Assembly: GCF_003443995.1 (NCBI RefSeq) | Contig: NZ_QWEY01000003.1 | Span: 124,001 to 188,000, forward strand | Direction of reading: 5' to 3' | Source of the DNA: Pseudotabrizicola alkalilacus | GTDB taxonomy: Bacteria > Pseudomonadota > Alphaproteobacteria > Rhodobacterales > Rhodobacteraceae | DNA: 64,000 bases | Part shown: piece by piece, positions 8,391 to 16,245 of the stretch | How positions within the stretch are numbered: the stretch's first letter is position 1 | How the letters are laid out: the number at the start of each line of letters is the position of its first letter | Notes under the pieces: generated by a model | The model's database searches: none | The model's input: only the letters and a program-made list of their open reading frames with translations | What the model was told of the DNA's origin: nothing | Program-made: the position numbers and the translations under genes

Positions 8391-8599
8391 GCATCCTTGG
8401 CGGGATCACGAAGAGGTAGGCAGGGGACGTGGCGTATCCTGCTTACCCGCCTCTGGTGCTCATCGGGTGCCCTCAATCTAGCTTGTCCCGGTGTGCCCCC
8501 GATGGTGGCGCAGAGGTGCATTTGGGCTGTAGCACCGACCTACGCCCCCCTTTATCAGCTTCCTCAAATCAATGCGGATGATGGTTGTGGTCGCCCCGA

Positions 8600-9265
8600 T
8601 TAGGGAAGGACTGAGACGTGGTGCATGTCAAAGCCCCCGTCACGCTGCACCCCTTGGTCCCATCTATGATCCTTGTGGTCAGTCCCTTTATAGTGGTGGA
8701 GGGACTTTTTCCGATCCATCCACGGGCAAGGACGTTCTTTCAACGCCCCGTCCTCATACACAGGCGGGGCATCAGGTCCATAGTAGGTAGCCGGGAAGCA
8801 CAGAGCTTCGACGGGCGGAAGGATCGTGTTGGGATTAAGCACCTGAAAGGACCGCAGCCCATACACCTCTCGGCAGAAGTGATCGAGGACGTGTGCGATG
8901 TGCAGCCGTCCCGTCCCCTCATCCCTGACCCATGACCGCAGAAGAGCACGGACAGTGACAAGGCGGCGCAGTTCGGAATTGCCACGCCCTTCCGCGATTA
9001 ACCGTTGCAGAAAGGCAGCGCGGTAGGCCGGGGGAGTTTCATGCAGAGCATGTGACAGTCCCCTCAAGCGCCCCTTGCGGAACTCGTGGATGCGGGCAGC
9101 TTCGGCACTCTCGGCAACCATGCGGGGGCCTCTGGTGACGTTGCGAGATGCAGCCTTGGCGCAGGGCTTGCCGCAATACTTCTGGTCCTTGCGCCTTGGC
9201 AGAAACGGCACTTGGCAGCGGGGGCAGCACACCGCCACCCCTTGCACCATACTGTCGAACGGCAT
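8600..9265 (-). CDS. Island protein of unknown function with N-terminal Cys4 zinc-ribbon-like motif
   Basis: 221 residues, function not recognised. Near the N-terminus is CPRCQVPFLPRRKDQKYCG followed by KPC, a CxxC...CxxxC arrangement typical of small zinc ribbons. The middle is basic and helical, and the C-terminal 40 residues are rich in His, Asp and Lys. It is the last gene of the minus-strand cluster 10818-8600 and starts 31 bases after the previous stop. An internal ATG at 9250 is an alternative start that keeps the Cys cluster. The motif suggests nucleic-acid or protein binding, but this is inference. Confidence 0.6.
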   Translation of the reverse strand: MPFDSMVQGVAVCCPRCQVPFLPRRKDQKYCGKPCAKAASRNVTRGPRMVAESAEAARIHEFRKGRLRGLSHALHETPPAYRAAFLQRLIAEGRGNSELRRLVTVRALLRSWVRDEGTGRLHIAHVLDHFCREVYGLRSFQVLNPNTILPPVEALCFPATYYGPDAPPVYEDGALKERPCPWMDRKKSLHHYKGTDHKDHRWDQGVQRDGGFDMHHVSVLP

Positions 9266-9296
9266 CAGCGCGCGCCCGTCGCCTTAACGTTTGCCG

Positions 9297-9683
9297 TCAT
9301 TCCCGGCCCTCCAGCTCGTCACTCGGTCCCTCATCCCGGTCATCTGGGAAATAGGGAATGCCCGATCCGTCTTGGCCCAAGAGAGCGAAGCCTTCGCCGC
9401 CAAGGTCCGCTTGGATTTGGTGATACTGTTCAACGATGGCCGTCACCCAGACGCGCTGGGCGAGCAGCCGATGGAACGCATCACGCGCCCGGTTGGTATC
9501 GTTGCCGCCGCCCGCCCGATATTCATGGTCAAGCACTTCGAGGTCACACAGAAGATCGGTCAACGTCTTTGCCATGTCGCCACCGATGCCCAGCAGATCG
9601 TCGGCGCGGGGGTGGCAGGAAGGCTTCGTGCCGTCGAGTATCGTTTGCAGAAACTGCATTTTGGTCTCGCCTTTCATATTCAT
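9297..9683 (-). CDS. Unknown acidic island protein
   Basis: 128 residues from ATG 9683, or 126 from the next ATG at 9677. The start overlaps the stop of the gene upstream as ATGA, so the two are translationally coupled. The protein is acidic and probably mostly helical, ending with DDRDEGPSDELEGRE. It has no signal peptide, membrane span or recognised catalytic motif. Confidence 0.6.
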   Translation of the reverse strand: MNMKGETKMQFLQTILDGTKPSCHPRADDLLGIGGDMAKTLTDLLCDLEVLDHEYRAGGGNDTNRARDAFHRLLAQRVWVTAIVEQYHQIQADLGGEGFALLGQDGSGIPYFPDDRDEGPSDELEGRE

Positions 9684-10333
9684 TGTGCCTCACCACCATC
9701 GAAGCCGAACCCACTGCCCGCCAGCTTTTGCCGAAGCGCCAACTGGCCCTTGAGCAAAGCCGCGCTGTCCGTCTTTGCCCGCCCGACGCGGCCTTCGCAG
9801 GTGTCGGTGTTGCCATTCAGGTAAACGTTGCCCGAACGCAGATTCATCGGGTTTCCGTCCAGCGTCCGCGCTTGCTGCCCTGCTTTCGCGTTGACAATCA
9901 GTCGGGCGACGGTGGTATTCTTGTTCGTCGTGGTGGACCTCATCGGTGCATTCGTCCGCACCTGTCCTGTCCGCCGATCCTTCCCCTTGTGGAGGTAGAA
10001 CCACGCGCCGTCCGCGCCCATTTCGATCAGGTTAAGCCACGTCCCAAGCTCGATCTCAGCCCAGACAGTTTTTCCAGTGTGGGCATCGTTCATCGGCAAG
10101 GCGAGGATAACGCTCGTGCCGTTCTCCAGCGTCAGGCGGGCTTTCCGGCGCTGTGCCCCAGCCGAACCGATGACGCGGCGGGCAGAGGCGGGGTTGAGGT
10201 GGGCAGTTGCGCGCGCGTCAATATAGTCGAGATAAGCGGCGAAGGTGTGGATGCTGCGCCCGTGGCCGAAGCGTTGGGCCACCATGTCGTCAGCAATGGC
10301 AAGGGCAAGGTTCGAGGTCGAGAAATGCTGCAT
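9680..10333 (-). CDS. Island protein of unknown function, faint HNH/AP2-like pattern
   Basis: 217 residues from ATG 10333, which follows AAGGAG at a good distance. Residues 50-110 look like a beta-rich domain (RLTLENGTSVILALPM). Near residue 155 the run RTLDGNPMNLRSGNVYL recalls the DGNPxNNRxSNL segment of phage HNH/AP2 proteins, but the flanking His residues expected of an active HNH nuclease are not evident. The end overlaps the next start by 4 bases. A role as a DNA-binding protein of the island is a guess from this one pattern. Confidence 0.6.
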   Translation of the reverse strand: MQHFSTSNLALAIADDMVAQRFGHGRSIHTFAAYLDYIDARATAHLNPASARRVIGSAGAQRRKARLTLENGTSVILALPMNDAHTGKTVWAEIELGTWLNLIEMGADGAWFYLHKGKDRRTGQVRTNAPMRSTTTNKNTTVARLIVNAKAGQQARTLDGNPMNLRSGNVYLNGNTDTCEGRVGRAKTDSAALLKGQLALRQKLAGSGFGFDGGEAQ

Positions 10334-10445
10334 GTGGATTCTCCTTTTGTGCAGTCGTGCGCTGGCCGCCCAGATCGTTCTGGGCAGCACGGATTTCGTT
10401 GATCAGGTTGGAGTTGATTTGGGACCGTCGCATTGGCGCGGTCAT
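10290..10445 (-). CDS. Possible small protein ahead of the unknown cluster
   Basis: A 51-codon frame, ATG 10445 to TGA 10290. The first 38 residues (MTAPMRRSQINSNLINEIRA onward) look protein-like and sit in the gap between two island genes. The last 14 codons overlap the start of the next gene in another frame. There is no clear ribosome-binding site. It may instead be leader sequence for the downstream gene. Confidence 0.3.
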   Translation of the reverse strand: MTAPMRRSQINSNLINEIRAAQNDLGGQRTTAQKENPHAAFLDLEPCPCHC

Positions 10446-10497
10446 GTCTTCATCGAGATGCCCGGAATGAGCTTCGGAGTGGGTTGTGAATGTAGTC

Positions 10498-10818
10498 CTA
10501 TGACAAGGTAGAATCGATTCCGGGCAGCGATGCGGAAAGAGGATCAGTCCTCAGGGCGGCGTAGCCTTGGGCAGATTTCGCCGCCGCTACCCACAGCGCC
10601 AATCTCAACTGCGGCGCGTCTAGTGGCGCACCCTGCGCGACCCGTTCTGCGGCCTCATAGAGCGCATCGGCGGCAACCATAAAGGACTGTGCCGCATCGA
10701 TATGGGCGAGCGTCTGGCGGGCGCTGGGCGTGGCCCTGACCGTTGCCCGTGCGGTGGCGTGGATGATCTCCGAAGCGGCGATCAGGTGTGCGGAGACGGT
10801 AGGCGAGAGTGCGGCCAT
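10498..10818 (-). CDS. Small alanine-rich helical protein of unknown function
   Basis: 106 residues from ATG 10818, which follows AAAGGAACCAGC and so has a good ribosome-binding site; longer upstream extensions show no coding character. The protein is about one quarter alanine and predicted all-helical, without membrane spans or cysteines. It is the first gene of the minus-strand cluster, and the 200 bases upstream hold three GGGG/CCC dyads. A small regulatory or structural role is possible, but nothing identifies it. Confidence 0.55.
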   Translation of the reverse strand: MAALSPTVSAHLIAASEIIHATARATVRATPSARQTLAHIDAAQSFMVAADALYEAAERVAQGAPLDAPQLRLALWVAAAKSAQGYAALRTDPLSASLPGIDSTLS

Positions 10819-10892
10819 GCTGGTTCCTTTCGTGGCGATCATCTGAAAGCTCACGTCGCATGTCGCACAACCATCTGACAAATCACGATATA

Positions 10893-11012
10893 ATCCCTGT
10901 ATGGGGATCAAGTCAGGGCGCTGGACTGGTGGTTCCCGTGTGGGGAACAGTTCGGCCTTGTGGTGTTGAGCCGAACGTCTACCGGGGCCGCCGATGGTGC
11001 CCATGTGGGGAT
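10893..11012. repeat. Three related short dyads upstream of the unknown cluster
   Basis: Three copies of a CCC-N4/5-GGGG dyad: ATCCC TGTAT GGGGAT (10893-10908), GTTCCC GTGTG GGGAAC (10932-10948, perfect 6-bp arms) and TGCCC ATGT GGGGAT (10998-11012). A further stem GTTCGGC (10950-10956)/GCCGAAC (10970-10976) lies between them. They sit 75-195 bases upstream of the start at 10818 and could be operators or RNA hairpins. The rest of 10819-11405 shows no gene. Confidence 0.55.
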
Positions 11013-11405
11013 GAAACATTTGCGAGAGGACACGGGAAGAATTTTTGGTGACGGCGACGCGGTGGAAAGGATGCAAGTTGCGATAGCAACTGCAAGCATT
11101 GCCGGATTTTGTCGAGAAACGCGCCGCTAAACACTATATCTTGTGCCTGATGGCTTTGGCTTCTTTTGGAGGTCAGGCGACAAGTGCGTTCCTTCGAAGG
11201 GAGGGGGTAATCGACTGGCGCGCAGAGGGCCGCCCGGTGCACCCGGAGAGGCACGATGGACAATTACGCACCCGTGATATGAAAAACGTCAAGGGCCTTC
11301 CTGAGGCCCTCCCACGGCCTCTGCGGCAGTATGCCATTTTTCGATCAAGCGCCGCAGCCCACCATATCTTGTAGTCACGCGCAAAAGAGTGCCCGAGCCG
11401 GATCA

Positions 11406-14303
11406 TCAGGCCGTTGCTTTGCCCGCCCGTTCCTGATTGAGCCGGAACAGCCTCGCGAGGATTTCGTCGTCGGTCAGTTTGCCCGCCCGCCAGTCGTCGC
11501 CCCAGCCGTAGGCTTCGGCCACGGCCTCATCAAGCGCGCGGTGGGCGTGGTCCAGCCATGCGGGGCGGGCGTTGTAGAGGTTGGTCAGGGTGCGCTTCTT
11601 GAGTTCGGCGGCGGCGGCATCGTTCTTGGGCAAGATGCGGTCAGGGTATCCCGCCACCACCTCGGGCACCCGGTCCACAAGGTCGGACGGGTTCAGCCAG
11701 TTTTCCCGCAGTTCGTTCAAGCGGGCGGCGGCGGCGGCGATCTTCTGGGCGCGCGGGTCGTTGGCATAGTCCCCAGCGGTGATGTTCGGGGTCAGACCAT
11801 CGGGAAAGGGAAAGGTGTCGAAAGTGGTCGACGGCGTGTAAGTTGGATCGTTCCCAACACCTATCCATTGCCCAAGTGCAAGCGACCAAATCTCGTGAAG
11901 CCGCGATGAAAGGATGCCAAAAGTTGTATCATCACTTCTTGCAACAGCGATAACGAGGTTTGAGGCCAAAGCGACCTTTGGTAAAAATACAAAGAAGCGG
12001 TGCTTTGAAACCTTGGGCGTGGCGATATAGCGCGAGAAAGATGCGATGCCTTTTCTCATGCCGGGCCGTGCCTCGGCGTGTATCCACCATTTGACCCTGT
12101 AGGCATCGCGTCTGCTTTTTTGCCGCTCAGGATAGACGAAAGTTGCTACAGCGTGAAAAGGGGCTTCGAAAAGTTCCGCTTCTTCGACCGGCATATTGAG
12201 TCCGAAGTCGATGACCCATTCGTCCCGATTTCTCGTTGTCAGGTCCGTGCCTGTGATCCAAGGGCGAAGAACCTCTGCATTCGGCTTGCCATTGGGATTT
12301 AGCGGTGCTTTGAGCCAATTGCGGGCATCATATCCCGCGATTTCAAAGGTGCCCACCTTACTCACACCCTGAAAACTCACAGCAGCGTTTTCCTCCAAGC
12401 GGGTGGCGGAAGACACGTCGAGACCATCCGTTTTTGCTGTTAGGTCGGAGAAAATCGTTTCAACTTTGGCACCATCCAACTCAGCAGGTTGGCCGTTTTC
12501 CTTGTCAAAGCAGACCATCGAAACTCGGACAGCAGCACCATTAATTGTCCAGTCTTCGTCGCTCCACGCATGGAAGATTCTCCCCTTGTCCACGATTGGT
12601 TTCAGCACTTGAGAGGTCGCGCCCGCGCGAATCCCGTTTGTTGTCACCAGCCCGGCACGCGTCAGTTCACCTGCTTGCATCTGCGCCCAAGCCTTTGCGA
12701 ACCAATACGCGACAAGATCCACCCCACCCGGAACAATCTCCCACGCCTTGCGCAGGGCGACCGTGTATGCCTCACCTAGCCCGGCAATCATCTTCTTGTT
12801 GCCCAAAAACGGCGGCTTCCCCACCACCGCATCCGCCTTCGGCCATTCCGCCCGCGACCCGTCCGGGTTCAACACGGCGTCCCGGTTTTCGATGGTGGTT
12901 AGCGTCCGCAGGATCGGGTTCCGCGCCGCCTCAAACCCGTTCCGGCGCATCCACTGGATTTCCCCAATCCAGACCGACACGCGGGCCAGTTCGGCGGCAT
13001 AAGGGTTCAACTCGATGCCAAGCACGTTCTCTGGCCCGACCACCAGCAAGGCGGGGCGCTGCAATCCCAGAGCCTCAGCCTCTAGGTTCGCGCGGTGTTC
13101 GATATTCTTGAGTTCGGTCAGGGCGATATAGAGGAAGTTCCCCGACCCACAGGCCGGATCAAGCACCCGGTAATCCCGCAAGCGGTCAAGAAAGCCTTGG
13201 CGCAGGTCCTCGGCCCGCTTGAAGGCACGGGTGCGGGCGGCCAGATCAGCCCCGACCAAGAGCTTGTCCTTCGTCGCAACCGGAACAGCGTCGATGAGGG
13301 CCGCCATCTGGTCCCGTATGGTCGCCCATTCGGCCAGCAAGGGCTGCACCACCACGGGCAGCACAATCTGCATGATCTTGTCGCGGTCGGTGTAATGCGC
13401 GCCAAGCTGGCTGCGCTTCTCGGGGTCCAGACCGCGCTCGAACAGGGTGCCCAAGATGGACGGGTCAATGTCGGACCAGTCGAGTTGCGTGGCCCGCGTC
13501 AGGTCATCAAGGTCTTCCCATGTCAGCGGCAGCGCCTCATCGGTGTCAAAAAGCCCGCCGTTGAACCAGTCCACCTGTTCAAAGCCAACGTCGCCCCCCG
13601 TCCGCATCGCGGCGAACAGCTTGCTGGCCTGAGCGGCAAAGGTCTCGGGCTTGGGGCGCGATACCTTGATCATCCGCTCGAACATCTTGTCGGGCAGAAG
13701 GTTCACGTCTTCCGCGAACATGCAGAATACCAAACGGTTGACGAAGTGCGCGACAACATGGGCATCGTGGCCCCGTCCGCGCAGTCTTTGGGCGATCAGG
13801 GCGAACCGCTGGGCGGCCTCTTCTGTCAGGACTTGGCGGGTCTTTTGGGGTTTCAGTTTCTCGGGGTTCTGGAAACAGGCGCGCAGCAGGTCGCGCTTGG
13901 CCCCGTCCATCAAGTCGTCCAGGGTGATCTCGTAGACCTTCTGGACGGTGTTGGTCCAGTTGGTGTGGATGCGGATGCGGTCCATGTCGGACACGATCAG
14001 CAGCGGCGGGTTCTCCAAAGCAATCGCATATTGCAAAAGCTGGCCGAACGCCTTGTCGAGGTCTTTTTTCTTGCCCTTGTATTCCCATGCGAAGCAGTCG
14101 CGCTTCCACACGTCCGCCCAGCCCTCGCCCCCCGAGGTCTTGGACGCGCCCTTCTCAAAGCAGAATGCGTCGCCCGTCTTGTCGGCGGTGATCGGGTCGT
14201 CCACCCCCAAAAGGCGGCAAATGTCGTTGAAATGCGACTGCGATGCGCTCCGCTCTTTCAGTTCAACAGTGCGCCACTTGGCAATAAACTCTTGCGGGGT
14301 CAT
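11406..14303 (-). CDS. MmeI-like type IIG/IIL restriction-modification protein with altered catalytic motif
   Basis: 965 residues, full length for the MmeI family, which fuses nuclease, methyltransferase and target recognition. The PD-ExK nuclease is at the N-terminus with Asp64, Glu74 and Lys76 (ADVWKRDCFAWEYKG). The SAM-binding motif is VLDPACGSGNFLYIA near residue 380. The adenine-methyltransferase motif IV, normally NPPF, reads VVGKPPFLGNKKM with Lys496 in place of the catalytic Asn. Family signatures GIRAGA and AWSDEDW follow, then the target-recognition region and a C-terminal YGWGDDW segment. No other restriction genes are nearby. The frame is intact, so the change is a single substitution (AAG for AAC/AAT), not decay. 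If real, it should abolish methylation. Confidence 0.9.
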   Translation of the reverse strand: MTPQEFIAKWRTVELKERSASQSHFNDICRLLGVDDPITADKTGDAFCFEKGASKTSGGEGWADVWKRDCFAWEYKGKKKDLDKAFGQLLQYAIALENPPLLIVSDMDRIRIHTNWTNTVQKVYEITLDDLMDGAKRDLLRACFQNPEKLKPQKTRQVLTEEAAQRFALIAQRLRGRGHDAHVVAHFVNRLVFCMFAEDVNLLPDKMFERMIKVSRPKPETFAAQASKLFAAMRTGGDVGFEQVDWFNGGLFDTDEALPLTWEDLDDLTRATQLDWSDIDPSILGTLFERGLDPEKRSQLGAHYTDRDKIMQIVLPVVVQPLLAEWATIRDQMAALIDAVPVATKDKLLVGADLAARTRAFKRAEDLRQGFLDRLRDYRVLDPACGSGNFLYIALTELKNIEHRANLEAEALGLQRPALLVVGPENVLGIELNPYAAELARVSVWIGEIQWMRRNGFEAARNPILRTLTTIENRDAVLNPDGSRAEWPKADAVVGKPPFLGNKKMIAGLGEAYTVALRKAWEIVPGGVDLVAYWFAKAWAQMQAGELTRAGLVTTNGIRAGATSQVLKPIVDKGRIFHAWSDEDWTINGAAVRVSMVCFDKENGQPAELDGAKVETIFSDLTAKTDGLDVSSATRLEENAAVSFQGVSKVGTFEIAGYDARNWLKAPLNPNGKPNAEVLRPWITGTDLTTRNRDEWVIDFGLNMPVEEAELFEAPFHAVATFVYPERQKSRRDAYRVKWWIHAEARPGMRKGIASFSRYIATPKVSKHRFFVFLPKVALASNLVIAVARSDDTTFGILSSRLHEIWSLALGQWIGVGNDPTYTPSTTFDTFPFPDGLTPNITAGDYANDPRAQKIAAAAARLNELRENWLNPSDLVDRVPEVVAGYPDRILPKNDAAAAELKKRTLTNLYNARPAWLDHAHRALDEAVAEAYGWGDDWRAGKLTDDEILARLFRLNQERAGKATA

Positions 14304-14471
14304 CGGATTCCTTGGGGCGACTGTGCCCCCGGACTAAAGCACCCCAGCCCCGGCAGGGTCAACGCAATGCGTCATGGGCGGCACCCGAAAGCGATACGAA
14401 AGCGGCCCCCGAGGTGTCCCACGAGGGCCAGCGAAGAAAACAGATAGGCGCACAGCGACAGGCGTTCTATT

Positions 14472-14561
14472 TCAAGGCCCGAGGGAGATCCACAGCGACA
14501 CCACCGCCCCCACCACCAGCACCCCATTGACCACCCAGAACAGGATTTCGAGAAACAGCAT
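14472..14561 (-). CDS. 29-residue hydrophobic micropeptide coupled to the serine recombinase
   Basis: ATG at 14561 shares its A with the stop of the recombinase (TGATG), and the frame ends with TGA at 14472. The peptide begins MLFLEILFWVVNGVLVVGAV and ends with SLWISLGP, so nearly the whole length is one membrane span. The upstream GGAAGGGGGG can act as ribosome-binding site. It is too short for homology to decide. The coupling and the clean membrane-span composition are the only evidence. Confidence 0.5.
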   Translation of the reverse strand: MLFLEILFWVVNGVLVVGAVVSLWISLGP

Positions 14562-15202
14562 CACGCCCGCCCCCCTTCCCAGCGGGCCAGCGCGGCTTCG
14601 GCATCCTCCGGCGTGTCGATGATCCGCCGCACCGCCGCCCGAGACAGGCCGGACACCTTGGCGATAGCCGATGCCCCATGCCCCTGCCCCAGCATGTCCA
14701 TTACCTCCGCCAGCTTTGCCCGGTCATAGCTGGGCTTGCGCCCGCGATAGCTTTCGATCTTGTCCCGTGCCGCCGCTATACCAGCCTTCTGAGCCTCTTT
14801 CGTGGCCTCGGCCTGTGCCTGTGCCGTTGCCGCCATGAAGGCTATCAGGGCGTCCCTGACGGCTTGCTGCATGGGGTCTTGGGTGGCCCCGTCGAAGGTC
14901 ATGTTGTTGATGACAGTGCGGATCACGACGCCCCGCCGCATGAAGTCGCGAATGGTGTCGGTCACGTCCTGATAGTTGCGCCCGAGGCGGTCCACCCAAC
15001 GGACCACCAGAATATCCCCCCGGCGCAGCATGTCGAACAGCCGCTTGCCTTGTGGGCGTTCAACAAGACGCGTGGTGACGCCTGACACGCCATCATCGGC
15101 TACCACTTCGTCAATCTGGAAGCCCGCCGCTTCCGCTTGGGTGCGCTGGTGGTCAAGGTTCTGTTCCGCAGTCGAGACGCGGGCGTAGAGGATGGTTGAC
15201 AT
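14561..15202 (-). CDS. Serine recombinase (resolvase/invertase family)
   Basis: 213 residues. The N-terminal catalytic domain starts MSTILYARVSTAEQN with nucleophile Ser10 and has the LVVRWVDRLGRNYQDV and FMAATAQAQAE helix regions. A C-terminal Hin-type helix-turn-helix (AIAKVSGLSRAAVRRII) binds DNA. The size fits a resolvase or invertase, not a large serine integrase. Directly upstream are dyad repeats that look like a recombination site. Its likely role is resolution or inversion within the island, or plasmid-like stabilisation. Close relatives often accompany mobile elements. Confidence 0.92.
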   Translation of the reverse strand: MSTILYARVSTAEQNLDHQRTQAEAAGFQIDEVVADDGVSGVTTRLVERPQGKRLFDMLRRGDILVVRWVDRLGRNYQDVTDTIRDFMRRGVVIRTVINNMTFDGATQDPMQQAVRDALIAFMAATAQAQAEATKEAQKAGIAAARDKIESYRGRKPSYDRAKLAEVMDMLGQGHGASAIAKVSGLSRAAVRRIIDTPEDAEAALARWEGGRA

Positions 15203-15209
15203 TGATGTT

Positions 15210-15308
15210 CCCTATAATGGCCGATGAGGTTATGGCCGTTTATAGGGTGGCCGCAGAGATCAGTCAATAGTCAACGGCCACTATCTCAGAGTCCATCCGA
15301 GGTGGCCG
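15210..15308. promoter_or_regulatory. Dyad cluster, candidate res site/operator of the serine recombinase
   Basis: Dyad 1: CCCTATAATGGCC (15210-15222) against GGCCGTTTATAGGG (15234-15247). Dyad 2: GTGGCCG (15247-15253) against CGGCCAC (15275-15281). A third half-site GTGGCCG follows at 15302-15308. Adjacent dyads of about 38 and 35 bp, starting 8 bases before the recombinase start codon, fit resolvase res subsites that double as an autoregulated promoter. Confidence 0.55.
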
Positions 15309-15573
15309 TTAGGGCATACCCTAGAGGCCAACCGGGTGCGGAAGTGCATCCCGCGCGACGGCTATCGAACGACAGGGAACGTTGTGAGTGTTAATGATGT
15401 GGTGGGATAGTGCATTTGATGCACTTCGCCCGGTCCCCTAGGATAGACCAAGGGGCAGCCAGGGTGCGGCGTGAGGTGCCCCGGATTGTGGACAAAGCGA
15501 CCCCACCGGGGGGTAAGGTACGGCTTCACCTGTCGAGGTCAGCACTTCGGAAATTTTTCCAATTTTTTCTGTC
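15309..15573. other. Non-coding stretch between recombinase and membrane-protein genes
   Basis: No convincing gene. It contains a perfect 7-bp hairpin AGTGCAT-TTG-ATGCACT at 15409-15425 and an A/T-rich run near 15550-15570. Confidence 0.5.
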
Positions 15574-16011
15574 TTATGCTCTAGGCTGCATGATGAAGCG
15601 CCTAGCCACCCAAATGCCAGCCCAGAGAACCCCGGTCGGAAACAAAATGATTTTGGCGGCTAACAGCCACTCATCGTCACTGATTGAATAACCAAAGGGT
15701 TCAAACACGAAGACGTATGCGAGAACAACGGCTGCCCAGAAGACGGGGCCGATCATCACGAGCCGGGTCAGAGGACCAGCATCCCCGAGAAATTCTTGGA
15801 CAGCCGCAAACAACTCTGGTCCGATCTTGAATCCGTAGAAAGCGGTTACAAACGGCAACACGATCAGAATAACAGGCACTCTTACACGGACGCGGTTAAC
15901 GTCGAGCGCTTCCATGGCAACATGAAAAACAAAGTAAAGGAGAAGGATCGCTACGCTCCCCACTAGGAAGCCGACAGCAGCCCCCAAAATACGATAGCCA
16001 AGACTTTTCAT
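15574..16011 (-). CDS. Membrane protein of unknown function
   Basis: 145 residues from ATG 16011. Four hydrophobic stretches are visible: GYRILGAAVGFLVGSVAILL near the N-terminus, VPVILIVLPFVTAFYGF, MIGPVFWAAVVLAYVFVF, and ILFPTGVLWAGIWVA near the end. The segments between are short and charged. The sequence looks richer in A+T than the surrounding genome, which suits acquisition. It is the last gene before the right attachment site. I do not recognise a family. A defence-effector or immunity role is conceivable from its position in an island with restriction genes, but nothing shows it. Confidence 0.6.
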   Translation of the reverse strand: MKSLGYRILGAAVGFLVGSVAILLLYFVFHVAMEALDVNRVRVRVPVILIVLPFVTAFYGFKIGPELFAAVQEFLGDAGPLTRLVMIGPVFWAAVVLAYVFVFEPFGYSISDDEWLLAAKIILFPTGVLWAGIWVARRFIMQPRA

Positions 16012-16230
16012 TTCAACGCCTATGCTCACAATTTCGTGAAAGTTAACCAGAAACATCGTGCGCCGCAATACTTGCAAACTGTGGACACAGAGGACATAGT
16101 TGAAAGCACGCACTGACAGCGCGTCAGGCACACACGGCCAAAACTCACCGGGACGCCAAGCGGGCCTAAATTATTGAAAAATATAGGAAAATGTGCGGCT
16201 CAGCCGGGTTAGATTTCGTCCCCGGTCGCT

Positions 16231-16245
16231 CTTCACCCGCTCCAT
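16231..16245 (+). repeat. Right attachment site of the tRNA-Gly island (attR core)
   Basis: CTTCACCCGCTCCAT, identical to 6868-6882 at the end of tRNA-Gly, without the rest of the tRNA. It is the expected product of site-specific integration and marks the right end of the island. Confidence 0.8.

Larger units (their letters stand above)
6883..16230. mobile_element. Genomic island integrated in tRNA-Gly(CCC)
   Basis: 9.3 kb between two exact 15-bp copies of the tRNA-Gly 3' end. The first gene is a tyrosine integrase reading away from the tRNA. The rest of the cargo is on the minus strand: an unknown gene cluster, an MmeI-like restriction-modification protein, a serine recombinase with a coupled micropeptide, and a membrane protein. 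Several stretches (11.9-12.6 kb and 15.5-16.2 kb) look richer in A+T than the core genome. No conjugation or phage structural genes are visible, so it is not self-transmissible on this evidence. Confidence 0.85.

Noticed and set aside
11099-11374. 91-codon plus-strand frame in the island gap
   Set aside because: No ribosome-binding site and no protein-like composition.
13095-14447. 450-codon plus-strand frame opposite the MmeI-like gene
   Set aside because: It is the GC-rich shadow of a full-length, motif-bearing gene on the other strand and shows no family motif.
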